This document shows, in pieces, positions 43,679-52,777 of a DNA stretch of 64,000 nucleotides (positions within the stretch are counted from its first letter, which is position 1; the number at the start of each line of letters is the position of its first letter). A program made the position numbers and the translations under genes. The notes below the pieces were generated by a model that was not told the origin of the DNA, did no database searches, and saw only the letters and a list, made by a program, of their open reading frames with translations. Source of the DNA: Synergistaceae bacterium (lineage in GTDB: Bacteria; Synergistota; Synergistia; Synergistales; Synergistaceae); NCBI GenBank assembly GCA_031289775.1, contig JAITOY010000047.1, positions 1-64,000 on the forward strand, written 5' to 3'.

Positions 43679-44629
43679 ATGGAAACGCGCGCTTTCGACG
43701 TCACTGAAGGTCTCGCGGATCACAGGCTCGATTTTGTCGTCTCCCGTGAACTGGGAATCAGCAGGTCATACGCCCAAAACCTGATAAAAGATGGGCGTGT
43801 CACAAGCGGACAAGCGCGATTGAAGCCGTCCATCCGCGTCCGGGAGGGCGAGAGATACGAGATAGAGATTCCGCCCCCAGAGAAGCTGGATCTGAAGCCT
43901 GAGTATATTCCCTTCGGCGTCGTTTTTTCGGATCGGGATATAATCGTCGTAAACAAACCCGCAGGTCTCGTCGTTCACCCCGCTCCAGGCCACTGGAGCG
44001 GCACGCTCGTACATGGTCTTCTTTTCCGATTTCCGGAGATGGGCAACTTGAACGGCGTCGAACGCCCTGGCATCGTTCACAGGCTCGACGCCACAACATC
44101 CGGCCTCATGGTCGTCGCCCGAAACGGTCTCGCTCAGGAAAAACTCTGGGGCGAGTTCAAGGCAAGAAGGGTCGGCAAGACATATATAGCTCTCTGTCGA
44201 GGCGAGCCGAGACATAAGATGGCTAAGATCGACATGCCGATAGGCAGGGATCGCGTGAATCGTCAGAGGATGACGACGGACGAGGATGGCCGTGAGGCCG
44301 TGACGGATTACGACGTGCTCTGGAGCAAGGGAGGATACTCCCTCGTGATGTGTGTCTTGCACACAGGCCGAACGCACCAGATACGAGTTCACATGAAGGC
44401 GGTGGGATGCCCGCTCGTCGGAGACGAGTTGTACTCGCCCCGCAAGGCGGACAAAGAATTGCCGTTTGGAGAGCCTAGAGTTTTCCTGCACTCATGGAGG
44501 CTCTCGTTCTCGCATCCGAGAACAGGAGAGAGGGTTTCGTTCAGGGCGGCTCTGCCCGCCGACTTGAAGAACTTTCTGGCGTCGCTTCGCGCGCGCATCT
44601 CCCTTTCTAATTCATTGTCAGATGCCTAA
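43679..44629 (+). CDS. rluD: 23S rRNA pseudouridine synthase RluD family
   Basis: A 316-residue enzyme from ATG 43679 (METRAFDV). An S4 domain (residues about 15-70) precedes the catalytic domain with HRLDATTSGLMVVA, whose Asp is catalytic, and LHTGRTHQIRVHMKAVGCPLVGDELY. RluD-type enzymes modify helix 69 of 23S rRNA. The frame continues upstream to 43628, but no ribosome binding site is seen there. It follows ileS by 84 nt, which contain nothing else. Confidence 0.92.
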   Translation: METRAFDVTEGLADHRLDFVVSRELGISRSYAQNLIKDGRVTSGQARLKPSIRVREGERYEIEIPPPEKLDLKPEYIPFGVVFSDRDIIVVNKPAGLVVHPAPGHWSGTLVHGLLFRFPEMGNLNGVERPGIVHRLDATTSGLMVVARNGLAQEKLWGEFKARRVGKTYIALCRGEPRHKMAKIDMPIGRDRVNRQRMTTDEDGREAVTDYDVLWSKGGYSLVMCVLHTGRTHQIRVHMKAVGCPLVGDELYSPRKADKELPFGEPRVFLHSWRLSFSHPRTGERVSFRAALPADLKNFLASLRARISLSNSLSDA

Positions 44630-44698
44630 AGGATAACGATTGAAAACCCGACAGCCTCTATGCTCCCAAATGGAGAAATCCGTCTCGCGCGACATCGA

Positions 44699-46363
44699 TC
44701 AGCTCTTCCTCAGCTCATTCAGCCACCTTCCCGGATCCGCCGCGACTGTCGAGAACTCCTTATATGTCACTTGAGCGAGCCCGCCGCCGGTTATAGCCCT
44801 CACATGTCTCCGTTCAGTGTAATCGACACGGACGCGACCGTTCTCACGCGCCTTGCTGTGATACGCCGCCGCGGTCGCCGCTATTCCGATGGCGCGCTCG
44901 CGCGTCGTCTCGTCCGGCCTCGATGTGAAGCGCAATATCACGTGCGCGCCCGGCGCGTTCTGTGCGTGCAGCCAGACGTCATCGCCTCCGGCCAGCCGGA
45001 ATGTGACGTAGTGGTTGCCCTTGGCGCTGAGGCCTACGAATATAGTCGCGCACTCTTCGATCTCGAAGCGTCTGTGGGGGGGCGGCGTCTTTGTCTTCGG
45101 CTTTCCTCGCTTTGTCGTGTCAGTCTCCGGCGACAGTTCGTCCATCATCATTGATATGGAAAACGCGTCCCCGTTGCACTCGAGCAGAACCGCCTGTTCC
45201 CGCAGTTCGTCCCTCTCCAGATACAGACGCGGCAGTATCTTTTGAGCTCGTCTCGCGGCCGCGCGTTTTTTCTTGTACTTGATGAAGTAGCGCTCCGCGT
45301 TCTGAGGAGCGTCCTTGTCGGGGTCGAGCGCTATCTTATGGATTATCTCGCCTGCCTCCGTCCACTCCGAGAGTTCGACCTCGCCAGCTCGTGGCGGTAT
45401 CGACGCGATATTGGCGAGAATAAGCCTGCCATAAACCATAAGACGCTCCGCCGCCGAGTCATCCTCCAGCAGAACCTCCGCCTCTGATATTTTCCTGTCG
45501 TTGACCCGCGTGAGTTGATCGAGCCGCGCGCCAGTCTTTTTTCGCGCGCGCGCGGCATACCTTTCGAGAAGCGGCAGTATGACGCACTCGCGCGCCGCGT
45601 CCAGCGACGAGCCCGAGTCAAGGAGCGCCGCGCCGTCGAGAAGAGAGGGATATAGCGTCACATAGGCGCCGAGCTTTTGGAATACGACGTCTTCGAGGAC
45701 AGTTTCCCCAAGGTAGGCAAGCGAACAGCGCCCGCCGTCGAACTGACGTTTTTTGAGCGCTTCGATCAACGGACGCCCTATGCCGGCGACGCCGTCGAGC
45801 TCTGCCGTATCCCACGTGAAACTCTCCGCCGAAGTCCCCGCAAAAGGAGGCGGAGGAACATATGGCCGCCCCGGAATAATTGTGCGGTATCTGTTTGCCT
45901 CCGGATAAATATGTTTGGCCGTCTCGATGATTTTATCCTCGTCGTCGAGCAGCATGAGATTACTGTACTTGCCAGAGGCCTCGAAAAGCAGCCGCCACGT
46001 CTGGTAAATGCCAGCGCCCAGGGCCCTGCGGAACTCCATCCGGAGAATCCTGTCATGGTTGAGCGCGCATGACCTCGTCAACTCGGCGCCGATAAGCCGG
46101 GATTTCACCGCGCCCCGCAGCGGCGGACGCGAGGAGGAGAGCTCGGAGAGGGCGCGAATTTCGTTCGGCATTGCCGCGCAGCAGCCGTAAAGCTCGGAGT
46201 CCCAGGAGAAAAATATTGTCCTGTCACGCGAAAAGACAAGAACGAGCCAACTGTCGCCAGACTCGGCCTTGCGAACCTTGCTCTCGGAAAACACCCTCGA
46301 AATCTCGACCGACTGAGCCAAAACCAGCTCGGGCCCCAACGACAAACTGCCGCCCCCTTTCAC
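44699..46363 (-). CDS. rqcH: NFACT/RqcH ribosome quality-control protein
   Basis: A 554-residue NFACT protein. The NFACT-N domain (residues about 1-200), a helical middle with QNAERYFIKYKKKRAAARRA, and a C-terminal NFACT-R domain (AKGNHYVTFRLAGGDDVWLHAQNAPGAHVILRF) are present. RqcH binds stalled 50S subunits and adds C-terminal alanine tails; such proteins were formerly called fibronectin-binding. The family is widespread in Firmicutes and related lineages. It is the last gene of a minus-strand block. Confidence 0.88.
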   Translation of the reverse strand: MKGGGSLSLGPELVLAQSVEISRVFSESKVRKAESGDSWLVLVFSRDRTIFFSWDSELYGCCAAMPNEIRALSELSSSRPPLRGAVKSRLIGAELTRSCALNHDRILRMEFRRALGAGIYQTWRLLFEASGKYSNLMLLDDEDKIIETAKHIYPEANRYRTIIPGRPYVPPPPFAGTSAESFTWDTAELDGVAGIGRPLIEALKKRQFDGGRCSLAYLGETVLEDVVFQKLGAYVTLYPSLLDGAALLDSGSSLDAARECVILPLLERYAARARKKTGARLDQLTRVNDRKISEAEVLLEDDSAAERLMVYGRLILANIASIPPRAGEVELSEWTEAGEIIHKIALDPDKDAPQNAERYFIKYKKKRAAARRAQKILPRLYLERDELREQAVLLECNGDAFSISMMMDELSPETDTTKRGKPKTKTPPPHRRFEIEECATIFVGLSAKGNHYVTFRLAGGDDVWLHAQNAPGAHVILRFTSRPDETTRERAIGIAATAAAYHSKARENGRVRVDYTERRHVRAITGGGLAQVTYKEFSTVAADPGRWLNELRKS

Positions 46364-46408
46364 ACAAGCGATATAATCAGGCGGCGTCTAATTCTAATTC
46401 CAAGCCCG

Positions 46409-48187
46409 CTATCTCCTCTGGCCGGCGTTCGGTTTCGAGTCGGTCGCGGCGCCGGATTTCTGTTTGAAAAACGTTTTGAACCACTTCGAGACCTCTCTGG
46501 GAAGTACCCTGTAGCCCTTGCGCTCCTTGGATATCCAAAGGAAGTAATCGCTGAAAAAAGCCTCCTGAAGAGCCCTTATGCCCTTTCCTTTGTTTTGTTT
46601 CAACAGAGAATACGTGTCCTTGATCGAGCGATCCTCGTCATTGTCCCATCTGAACGACGCCAGGGCGAAACAGATGTCCTTTACGTCGGAGACAGCCGGG
46701 AATATCGGGATTATGAGGCTGTTATCCTCCCAGTCGTAGACGCCGAACCCCTGGCCAGGGACGAGTATGACCCTCGGGATGCCGAACATCCTTATCCTCG
46801 ACGCGCGGAGCATATCGGGGTCGAGCGGCGTCAGATCCATCATTATCTCGCCGGCCCGCTGCGAGGATATCGGCACGCTTTTGTTCTGACAGAGGGGGGA
46901 TATGTCGACGCGAGCGGAGTGCCCGGCGAGCGTCATAAATTCCTTTTTGTGGTTCAGCCCCTCCCTCAGTTCGAGCTTCATAGCCGGTACGCCCTGACCC
47001 TTGAACTTATTTCTGGCCATCGTGTATCTTGTCTTCCAGCGCTCCGTCTCGTTTGTCACATGTACGATGAGCCCGGAGAGGAACTTCGCCCTGTCATGCA
47101 GCGACATGACGTTCTGGATTATCTTGAGCGACTGATCGATGGACTCGCCCTGATCGATCTGCTCGGAACGCGGAGAGGCTTCGACAGCCTCCGGCTGATC
47201 ATCTATAGAGCCCTCGAAGTCCTCGTCCTCGCAGGACGGCCCGGCTGGCTCGGGCTCTTTTTCGACCGGCGGCGCCGTTTTTTTGAATGGGGAACCGCCG
47301 ATTTCGGCGAAAGGGTCGAACGCGTCCTCCGGCTTTTGGTGTTCGCTTGAAGCGGCGGCATCTACGCTCTCCGCTTGCACGGCAGGTTCGTCGGGTTCGT
47401 TTGTCTGCGTGAGTTTTTTCTCAAAATTTTCCATCAAGAACCAGAACGCGTGCTCGGATGTCTCGTAATTTTTGCAGTTTTCCTTTATTATGTCTCTTTC
47501 TTTATTACCCGCCTCACGTATCCTCTTCGTCCTCATGTCAACCTCAATAGCGTCCCTCAGGCCGTTTTCAAGGTTGTTCAACATCTCGTCCAGATCTGGC
47601 TTATCGACGAGGCCAGTGTCGTTGAACAAGGTGTTCATCGCCATGCGGCGCCGCATCTGGGAGGCCTTCAGCTCATTGTTGAAGCGCTCCAGTTTTTCAT
47701 TGAGCGTGACTCCGCCGGAGGGCCCGTTGTACGTCTTGCCAAATATGAGGGCGTAGTTCTCCTTCAAGTAGTCCGTGAGTCTATTGTACTGATACATGTC
47801 CACCGCGGACGGCTCCGCGATCTGCACCTCGAACGCGGGGTTCGGGGTCGTGTATTGCGAGCTGAGATGGCCGAAGTCTATAAAAAGCCGTTCGGCGTCG
47901 GTGAACACGAGTTCCTCCGGCGGCCCCGCGTCGATCTTGGCTTCGACAATCGACCAGAGCAAATCCCAAAAGTGCTGGGCTGCTTTCTGCCACACGATCC
48001 GCATTTTTTTCTTGCTCTCTGTGTCGGAGGCGCTGCGCAGGGTCGCCATGTTTTTGCCAAGAATTTCCATCTGAGAGGCGAGTGTCGCTACGCTCTTGTT
48101 TTCCTTCCAATTTTCGACTATCCATCTTATTGCGTCGTCGCTTTTTTTTATATCGAACGACTTACCGCCAACGCTTTTTTCGGGCAT
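46409..48187 (-). CDS. Large protein of unknown function, 592 residues
   Basis: I do not recognise this protein. It is soluble, with helical N-terminal half (residues 1-255), an acidic Pro/Glu-rich linker (about 270-345, low complexity) and a folded C-terminal half with GIPRVILVPGQGFGVYDWEDNSLIIPIFP. Walker or zinc motifs are absent. The ATG at 48187 has GGGGGA 8 nt upstream. It follows the 384-residue unknown gene by 50 nt, so the two are probably cotranscribed and may act together. Confidence 0.65.
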   Translation of the reverse strand: MPEKSVGGKSFDIKKSDDAIRWIVENWKENKSVATLASQMEILGKNMATLRSASDTESKKKMRIVWQKAAQHFWDLLWSIVEAKIDAGPPEELVFTDAERLFIDFGHLSSQYTTPNPAFEVQIAEPSAVDMYQYNRLTDYLKENYALIFGKTYNGPSGGVTLNEKLERFNNELKASQMRRRMAMNTLFNDTGLVDKPDLDEMLNNLENGLRDAIEVDMRTKRIREAGNKERDIIKENCKNYETSEHAFWFLMENFEKKLTQTNEPDEPAVQAESVDAAASSEHQKPEDAFDPFAEIGGSPFKKTAPPVEKEPEPAGPSCEDEDFEGSIDDQPEAVEASPRSEQIDQGESIDQSLKIIQNVMSLHDRAKFLSGLIVHVTNETERWKTRYTMARNKFKGQGVPAMKLELREGLNHKKEFMTLAGHSARVDISPLCQNKSVPISSQRAGEIMMDLTPLDPDMLRASRIRMFGIPRVILVPGQGFGVYDWEDNSLIIPIFPAVSDVKDICFALASFRWDNDEDRSIKDTYSLLKQNKGKGIRALQEAFFSDYFLWISKERKGYRVLPREVSKWFKTFFKQKSGAATDSKPNAGQRR

Positions 48188-48237
48188 CACAGATTCCCCC
48201 AGTTACGAAATAACCGGATTGTTCACGGTTCCTCAAT

Positions 48238-49389
48238 TCAAAGCCCCACGCACTGACGTATGCGCGAGTACCAATCTCTGACCTCTATGCCGCCCAACAC
48301 AGAGTTGCATGTGTATTGAGGATCTTTATCCCCGCCGAGCGAGCAGACATCGAGGCAGATCTCCCAATCGTCGCCTGTCATTGTCACGAACTTATCGTTC
48401 TCGCCAGGCAGGCGGGTCTCTGGTATTATCCCGAACGCGACCTCACCGGCCTCGTCGACGAACCTCGTGACCTTGAACCGTTTGTCGCCAAGATGTGCGG
48501 CGACCATTTCAAATCGCTCGCGTTTTTTCAGTCCCCTGGATTCGGCCTGTTTGTTTGAATCCGGAACCATTTCGATACCTATCCGGGACAATATGGGCCA
48601 GAGCCTGAGATACGCTATCAGTTTCGCCATAAACTGTCTCCCGAATGACGCCATCGTTGCGAGGCACTCCTCTGAGCGATATTCAACGCCTGGAATATGC
48701 TTCCAGAAAGCCTCGCCGAAGTTATGTTCCCCTCCGAGAGACCAGTCGCTGAAACCGAAAAGAAGGGCTTTCGAAATGGGCAACAAAAACTCGCTCCATC
48801 TCTCCGGCGTCGAGTTGATGATCTCCTTGGACACCGAGGCATTCCTCATAGTGAGCGGAACGACGCCATTTTCGAGCGCCAGGCCGGGCCACGGCCCGCC
48901 ATCCTGGAGGTTCCTGTCGAGTATGACCTTTTCGGCATCCGTCGGTATGAAACATGGCTTGACGTAAGTTTTCCCTTTTTTGGGGATGTAGGCGTACCAG
49001 AGCGTCTCTCGTTTGTTGTCGGCTATCAGGCTCAGATCCGCCTCGCTTCTCGCGATCTTCGTCGTGTGGAGGAGATCCCCGAGAAGATGTACGCCGCGCC
49101 ATTCGAGAGATTTGAGAGAAAGAGCGTCCTCGCCCTTTGTGATGAGGGCCGATATGCTCTCCGTGATGCTGTCCATCGAGTACTCCTTGACGGACTTCCC
49201 GACTTTTATCTTCAGACTCCTCTCGGCGCCCTCAGCCCACGAAAAATGCACGAATTTTTTTTTGTTCGTGCTCGTGTTGAATATCCCCAATCTGGGGAGA
49301 CTGTCGCTCCTAACGAGCAACAATGTCAAGTCGTCGTCCATAACCTCTTCCGCAATAGTAGCAAGATCTCCTTGTGAAGCCAAAAACAT
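48238..49389 (-). CDS. Protein of unknown function, 383 residues
   Basis: I do not recognise this protein. It is soluble with no signal peptide. Notable segments are EVMDDDLTLLLVRSDSLPRLGIFNTSTNKKKF near the start and a C-terminal GDDWEICLDVCSLGGDKDPQYTCNSVLGGIEVRDWY. It heads the two-gene operon with the 592-residue protein. A promoter (TTGATA-N16-TATAAT, minus strand, 49559-49586) lies about 170 nt upstream, so the transcript has a long 5' leader that includes repeat fragments. Confidence 0.65.
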   Translation of the reverse strand: MFLASQGDLATIAEEVMDDDLTLLLVRSDSLPRLGIFNTSTNKKKFVHFSWAEGAERSLKIKVGKSVKEYSMDSITESISALITKGEDALSLKSLEWRGVHLLGDLLHTTKIARSEADLSLIADNKRETLWYAYIPKKGKTYVKPCFIPTDAEKVILDRNLQDGGPWPGLALENGVVPLTMRNASVSKEIINSTPERWSEFLLPISKALLFGFSDWSLGGEHNFGEAFWKHIPGVEYRSEECLATMASFGRQFMAKLIAYLRLWPILSRIGIEMVPDSNKQAESRGLKKRERFEMVAAHLGDKRFKVTRFVDEAGEVAFGIIPETRLPGENDKFVTMTGDDWEICLDVCSLGGDKDPQYTCNSVLGGIEVRDWYSRIRQCVGL

Positions 49390-49508
49390 CACCTCAGCGC
49401 TTTTGCCGTAATATGGATGGGGGATTTATTGCTGGAGGCCTAGTAAGCAAACCATCAAAAACCAAGCGGCCTCCGCGCTCTCATTAACTTAATGAAGAAA
49501 TTTCTCTG

Positions 49509-49531
49509 AGCGATTCAATCAGCCCTTCCTT
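49509..49531 (-). repeat. Dispersed repeat family A, short copy plus family B tail
   Basis: Minus strand AAGGAAGGGCTGATTGAATCG lies in the leader of the unknown operon. Just beyond (49535-49550) is TAGAATTAGA, a fragment shared with family B. Confidence 0.5.
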
Positions 49532-49558
49532 ATGTCTAATTCTAATTTTACGTTTTTA

Positions 49559-49586
49559 ATTATACATCATAGGTTACGAGTATCAA
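49559..49586 (-). promoter_or_regulatory. Promoter for the unknown two-gene operon
   Basis: Minus strand TTGATA (49581-49586), 16 bp, TATAAT (49559-49564). The -10 is perfect. It lies between the rpsU terminator and the 383-residue gene. Confidence 0.65.
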
Positions 49587-49601
49587 TAAGCGTCTTTAAA
49601 G

Positions 49602-49631
49602 AAAAAGAGCCGGACTGCCAAAGCCCGGCTC
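49602..49631 (-). terminator. Intrinsic terminator after rpsU
   Basis: Minus strand GAGCCGG, loop, CCGGCTC, then TTTTTC. It lies 38 nt past the rpsU stop and probably ends the transcript from the upstream block. Confidence 0.8.
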
Positions 49632-49668
49632 GTGAAATGGCAAGCTGATATAGCGCCGTCAAGGCCCG

Positions 49669-49854
49669 TCAATCCGCCTTCCTGTGCTTGTTGCGAACAG
49701 ACGCTGCTTTCTTGCGCTTTTTTATCTCGCTCGGTTTTTCATAATGCTCATGTTTGCGCGCCTCTCTGAGGACTCCAACTTTTCGAAGCTCGCGTTTGAA
49801 TCGTTTCAACGCATCCTCAATTGTCTCGTTTTCCCGCCGAACAACGCTCGTCAT
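49669..49854 (-). CDS. rpsU: 30S ribosomal protein S21
   Basis: A 61-residue basic protein starting MTSVVRRENETIEDALKRFKRELRKVGVL, the standard S21 pattern, and ending in a Lys/Arg-rich tail. S21 sits near the 3' end of 16S rRNA and aids initiation. In Bacillus subtilis it directly follows the mtaB homologue in the dnaK region; here an Hsp70/J pair separates them. The intrinsic terminator just downstream closes the operon. Confidence 0.93.
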   Translation of the reverse strand: MTSVVRRENETIEDALKRFKRELRKVGVLREARKHEHYEKPSEIKKRKKAASVRNKHRKAD

Positions 49855-50020
49855 CTTCTGTCCCCCCTTCCCATCTGTGCCGGTCGAACGGTTATCGTCC
49901 CGAGGTTCCTCCGCCCGACTGTCCGCCCCAGGGCGGTCACTTCCACGGAAGCGCCGATTAAATCGTTTAAACGAATTTCTACGCTTGGGAGCGCTGAGGC
50001 TGTCTGGCTTTCAATAGCTA

Positions 50021-50056
50021 CCCTTCAGGCCTCTAACGATAAATCAGCCCTTCCCT
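50021..50056 (-). repeat. Dispersed repeat family A, best copy 2
   Basis: Minus strand GGAAGGGCTGATTTATCG then TTAGAGGCCTGAAGGG. Nearly matches 36608-36643 in both blocks. It lies upstream of rpsU, after the J-domain gene. Confidence 0.65.
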
Positions 50057-50087
50057 GCCTATATGGGGACGCACTCTTTACGTTATT

Positions 50088-51113
50088 TTAACTCAGGTTT
50101 TGATCCCGCACAATAGTAGAAGCCCACACTCTGACAGCAGGTGATTTATGTTCCGTCATTAATTTCGTGATCGCAGGCATGAGCCAGGCGTGCATCTTGT
50201 CTTTTTTCATCAGGCGCAGCAACGGAACCAGCACAGCCTCGTCGTCTTTTTTCAAAAGGCTCAACAGATCCACACTGTCTGGGAGGCTTAGGGTCTGCGG
50301 CCATGCGTTCAGGGCGAGCGCGACCACCGAGTCGGAATGGTGCGAGAGAAAAGCGGCATAACACTCCCTCGGAATAGCGTGGCGTTTGAACCACTTCAGT
50401 ATAAGCATGGAGTCTGAGATAGAAAAACTGCCGGCATGATACGCGAGAACGCGCGACAGGCCAACCGCCCTCGGAGAGGACGTGAAAAGGGCGAGAAGGC
50501 TATCCAGCACATCCGCCGTCGGCGCGTACCTGGAGAAATAATCTATGACCGCGCGCTTGATATCTTCCGTCGCTTCGCGCTGGGAGATGTTTTGAAGCGC
50601 GAGCGCCACGACCGCGGGGTGGCGGCTCCTGAGCCTGCGGAGGATCGCCTCCGTTCGATTGCGGGTTTTTACCTCGCTGCGGCGCGAGAGCAGCGCCTGC
50701 ATTTCGGACTCCGCCCTCGATATTATGCTGCCAAGGAAGCGCACTCTCACGGGCGGAAGGTCGTAGTCGCAGGCCTTTTCGCCACTCCGATCGTTTTTCT
50801 TCCGGGAGAAGAGTTTTTTCCAGAACGTCTTGAAAATAGACTCGCGCTTCTCGCCAATATCCGCCGTCCGAACGGAACGGGATACGCCGGCGTCCGCGCT
50901 GTCGCGAACCGAGGCGCGATGAGATCCGCCCTTCGAGATGTCCTCCTTCAAGGTCATATACGCCTCGGTAATCTCGGCAAACTTCCTGGCGCCGTCAGGG
51001 CCGGCTACATCCGGATGATATGTCCTCGCGAGGCGTCTGAAGGCGGATTTTACCTCGTCCCAGCTCGCGTCCGCCGACAATCCGAGCGTCTTGAAATCGG
51101 TGTTCGACCTCAC
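50088..51113 (-). CDS. J-domain protein with helical-repeat C-terminus
   Basis: A 341-residue protein from the GTG overlapping the Hsp70 stop (GTGA). Residues about 6-70 are a J domain ([32 protein letters not shown]) with the HPD tripeptide that stimulates Hsp70 ATPase. A basic linker follows, then about 200 residues of short helices with HEAT-like periodicity ([22 protein letters not shown]...[11 protein letters not shown]). It lacks the zinc fingers of DnaJ. Cotranslation with the divergent Hsp70 suggests a dedicated chaperone pair. Confidence 0.82.
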   Translation of the reverse strand: MRSNTDFKTLGLSADASWDEVKSAFRRLARTYHPDVAGPDGARKFAEITEAYMTLKEDISKGGSHRASVRDSADAGVSRSVRTADIGEKRESIFKTFWKKLFSRKKNDRSGEKACDYDLPPVRVRFLGSIISRAESEMQALLSRRSEVKTRNRTEAILRRLRSRHPAVVALALQNISQREATEDIKRAVIDYFSRYAPTADVLDSLLALFTSSPRAVGLSRVLAYHAGSFSISDSMLILKWFKRHAIPRECYAAFLSHHSDSVVALALNAWPQTLSLPDSVDLLSLLKKDDEAVLVPLLRLMKKDKMHAWLMPAITKLMTEHKSPAVRVWASTIVRDQNLS

Positions 51114-52684
51114 GGCACTGTCACCTGCTCCATCTCCGTTATCATCTTGTCTATGACTTCGAGGGCCTGCCATTGAAGCGAGTTGTCCTCGTTGCGAAGA
51201 GACCTGGCTTCTGTGAATACCACGCCGAGGCGCTGCTGGAAGTTGTCTGGAAATGACATTGAAAGGCGGGCAAGCCTGTCCTCCCGAACCCTCAGCTCCG
51301 TAAATATGTCGCAGGCAGCGACGCCGGATTCGTCGGACTCGAGGGATATAGTCTGTCTGCTAGTCTTTTTGCTCCTCTTCACCTCGACGTGAAGGAGACC
51401 GCCGCCGTCAACCCTGAAAAACACCTCGACAACCTCGCCGTCGAGGACGTTATCGACATACAGGCTCTGGAGCACACGGTTGAGGCTTCGTACCTTTCCC
51501 TCGCCCTGTACTATTGTAACCTCCAGGTTGCCGTTGCCATACGCGGTAAAGCTTCTTCTCGCCTCAGCGGGAAGCGGGGTTCCCCTGCCCAATATCTGGA
51601 CAACGCCACCGTCGGCGTTCATGACGCCCAGGCTGCGGCTGAGCACGTCGATAAGAAGCCGCTCGCTGCCCTGATTCGCGTACATCGCACTTCCTATTAC
51701 GACCGCGTCCTCCGGACAGGAGCGAAGGTGTTCCGGCTCTTTGACCCTGGTCGACAGAAGCGACCTGAGGAATGGGATGCGGCTGCTGCCGCCCACTGTA
51801 AGCAGTTTTTGCGGGATGTGCTTGTTCCACATGCGCGAGACCATGCTTACGATCTCGCCAATGATCGGGCGTATCAGGGTCTCGAATTCGCCTCGCGACA
51901 CATCGAGCGCCCTGTCCCTTGAAGAAAGGCCGGCCGGAACCCGCCAGGAGACGCTGCTCGCGCTGCTGAGCGCGATTTTTACCATCTCCGCCTCCTTCAT
52001 CATCAGGGAACCTCTCGGGTCGTCTGCCCTGGAAAACGGGATGCCCGTCCTCCTGCAGAGCCAATCCGCGAGGAGCTTGTCGAGGTCATAACCGCCGATG
52101 TCGTTGCAGCCTTTGCTCTCTATGACCTGATATATGCCGTTCTCACACTCGACAAGCGAAAGGTCGAGCGTGCCGGCGCCGAAGTCCAGGATCAAAAACC
52201 TTCCGTCCATGCCGATGGAGAGCGCCGCTGCCGTAGGCTCGTTCACTATCCGAACCCTTTCAAAACCGGCGGTCTGCGCCGCGCGCGCCAGGGCGCCGCG
52301 CTCCGGAAAACTGAAGTGGGCCGGCACCGCGAGGACGCATGAGGACACGAACGCGCCAAGGTGAGCCTCCGCGTCCTCGCGCAGGAGACACAGCAACGGG
52401 ACAAGGAGCTCCTCCGGCGTGTACGTTCTGCCGCCCATACGGGCGACCCAGTCCGTTCCCAGATGGCGCTTCATATCCCACCAGGCAACCTGCGGGTCGA
52501 TAAGAGCCAACTTTGCGGCGTCCTCTCCGGCGAGGAGTCCCTCGCCGGAGATCGCCACCATCGAGGATGTCCTCGTCGCGCCCCATCTGTTGGGTATGAG
52601 CTGAACGCCCTTACCCGGCAGGTCGATAGCCAACTGGGCGTACCTCGTGCCCAGATCGACTCCTATGACGGCATCTTCATTCAA
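51110..52684 (-). CDS. Divergent Hsp70 family protein
   Basis: About 524 residues. The actin-like ATPase domain is clear: [39 protein letters not shown] and [12 protein letters not shown]. The substrate domain is short (from about residue 385) and the helical lid is reduced, unlike the 613-residue DnaK at 57085. TTG 52684 lies 9 nt after GGAGG; an upstream TTG at 52690 is too close to it. It is paired with the J-domain protein and lies between mtaB and rpsU. Its client proteins are unknown. Confidence 0.85.
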   Translation of the reverse strand: MNEDAVIGVDLGTRYAQLAIDLPGKGVQLIPNRWGATRTSSMVAISGEGLLAGEDAAKLALIDPQVAWWDMKRHLGTDWVARMGGRTYTPEELLVPLLCLLREDAEAHLGAFVSSCVLAVPAHFSFPERGALARAAQTAGFERVRIVNEPTAAALSIGMDGRFLILDFGAGTLDLSLVECENGIYQVIESKGCNDIGGYDLDKLLADWLCRRTGIPFSRADDPRGSLMMKEAEMVKIALSSASSVSWRVPAGLSSRDRALDVSRGEFETLIRPIIGEIVSMVSRMWNKHIPQKLLTVGGSSRIPFLRSLLSTRVKEPEHLRSCPEDAVVIGSAMYANQGSERLLIDVLSRSLGVMNADGGVVQILGRGTPLPAEARRSFTAYGNGNLEVTIVQGEGKVRSLNRVLQSLYVDNVLDGEVVEVFFRVDGGGLLHVEVKRSKKTSRQTISLESDESGVAACDIFTELRVREDRLARLSMSFPDNFQQRLGVVFTEARSLRNEDNSLQWQALEVIDKMITEMEQVTVP

Positions 52685-52748
52685 AAGCAACTTCCTCCCG
52701 ATGGCAGAACAAAACGATAGAAAAATCTGATCGAGCCTTTCGAGAAAA

Positions 52749-52776
52749 AATCAGCCTTTCTTTAATCGGCGTTTCC
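52749..52776 (-). repeat. Dispersed repeat family A, doubled copy
   Basis: Minus strand GCCGATTAAAGAAAGGCTGATT contains the core twice (GCCGATT and GGCTGATT). It lies between mtaB and the Hsp70 gene. Confidence 0.55.
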
Positions 52777-52777
52777 C

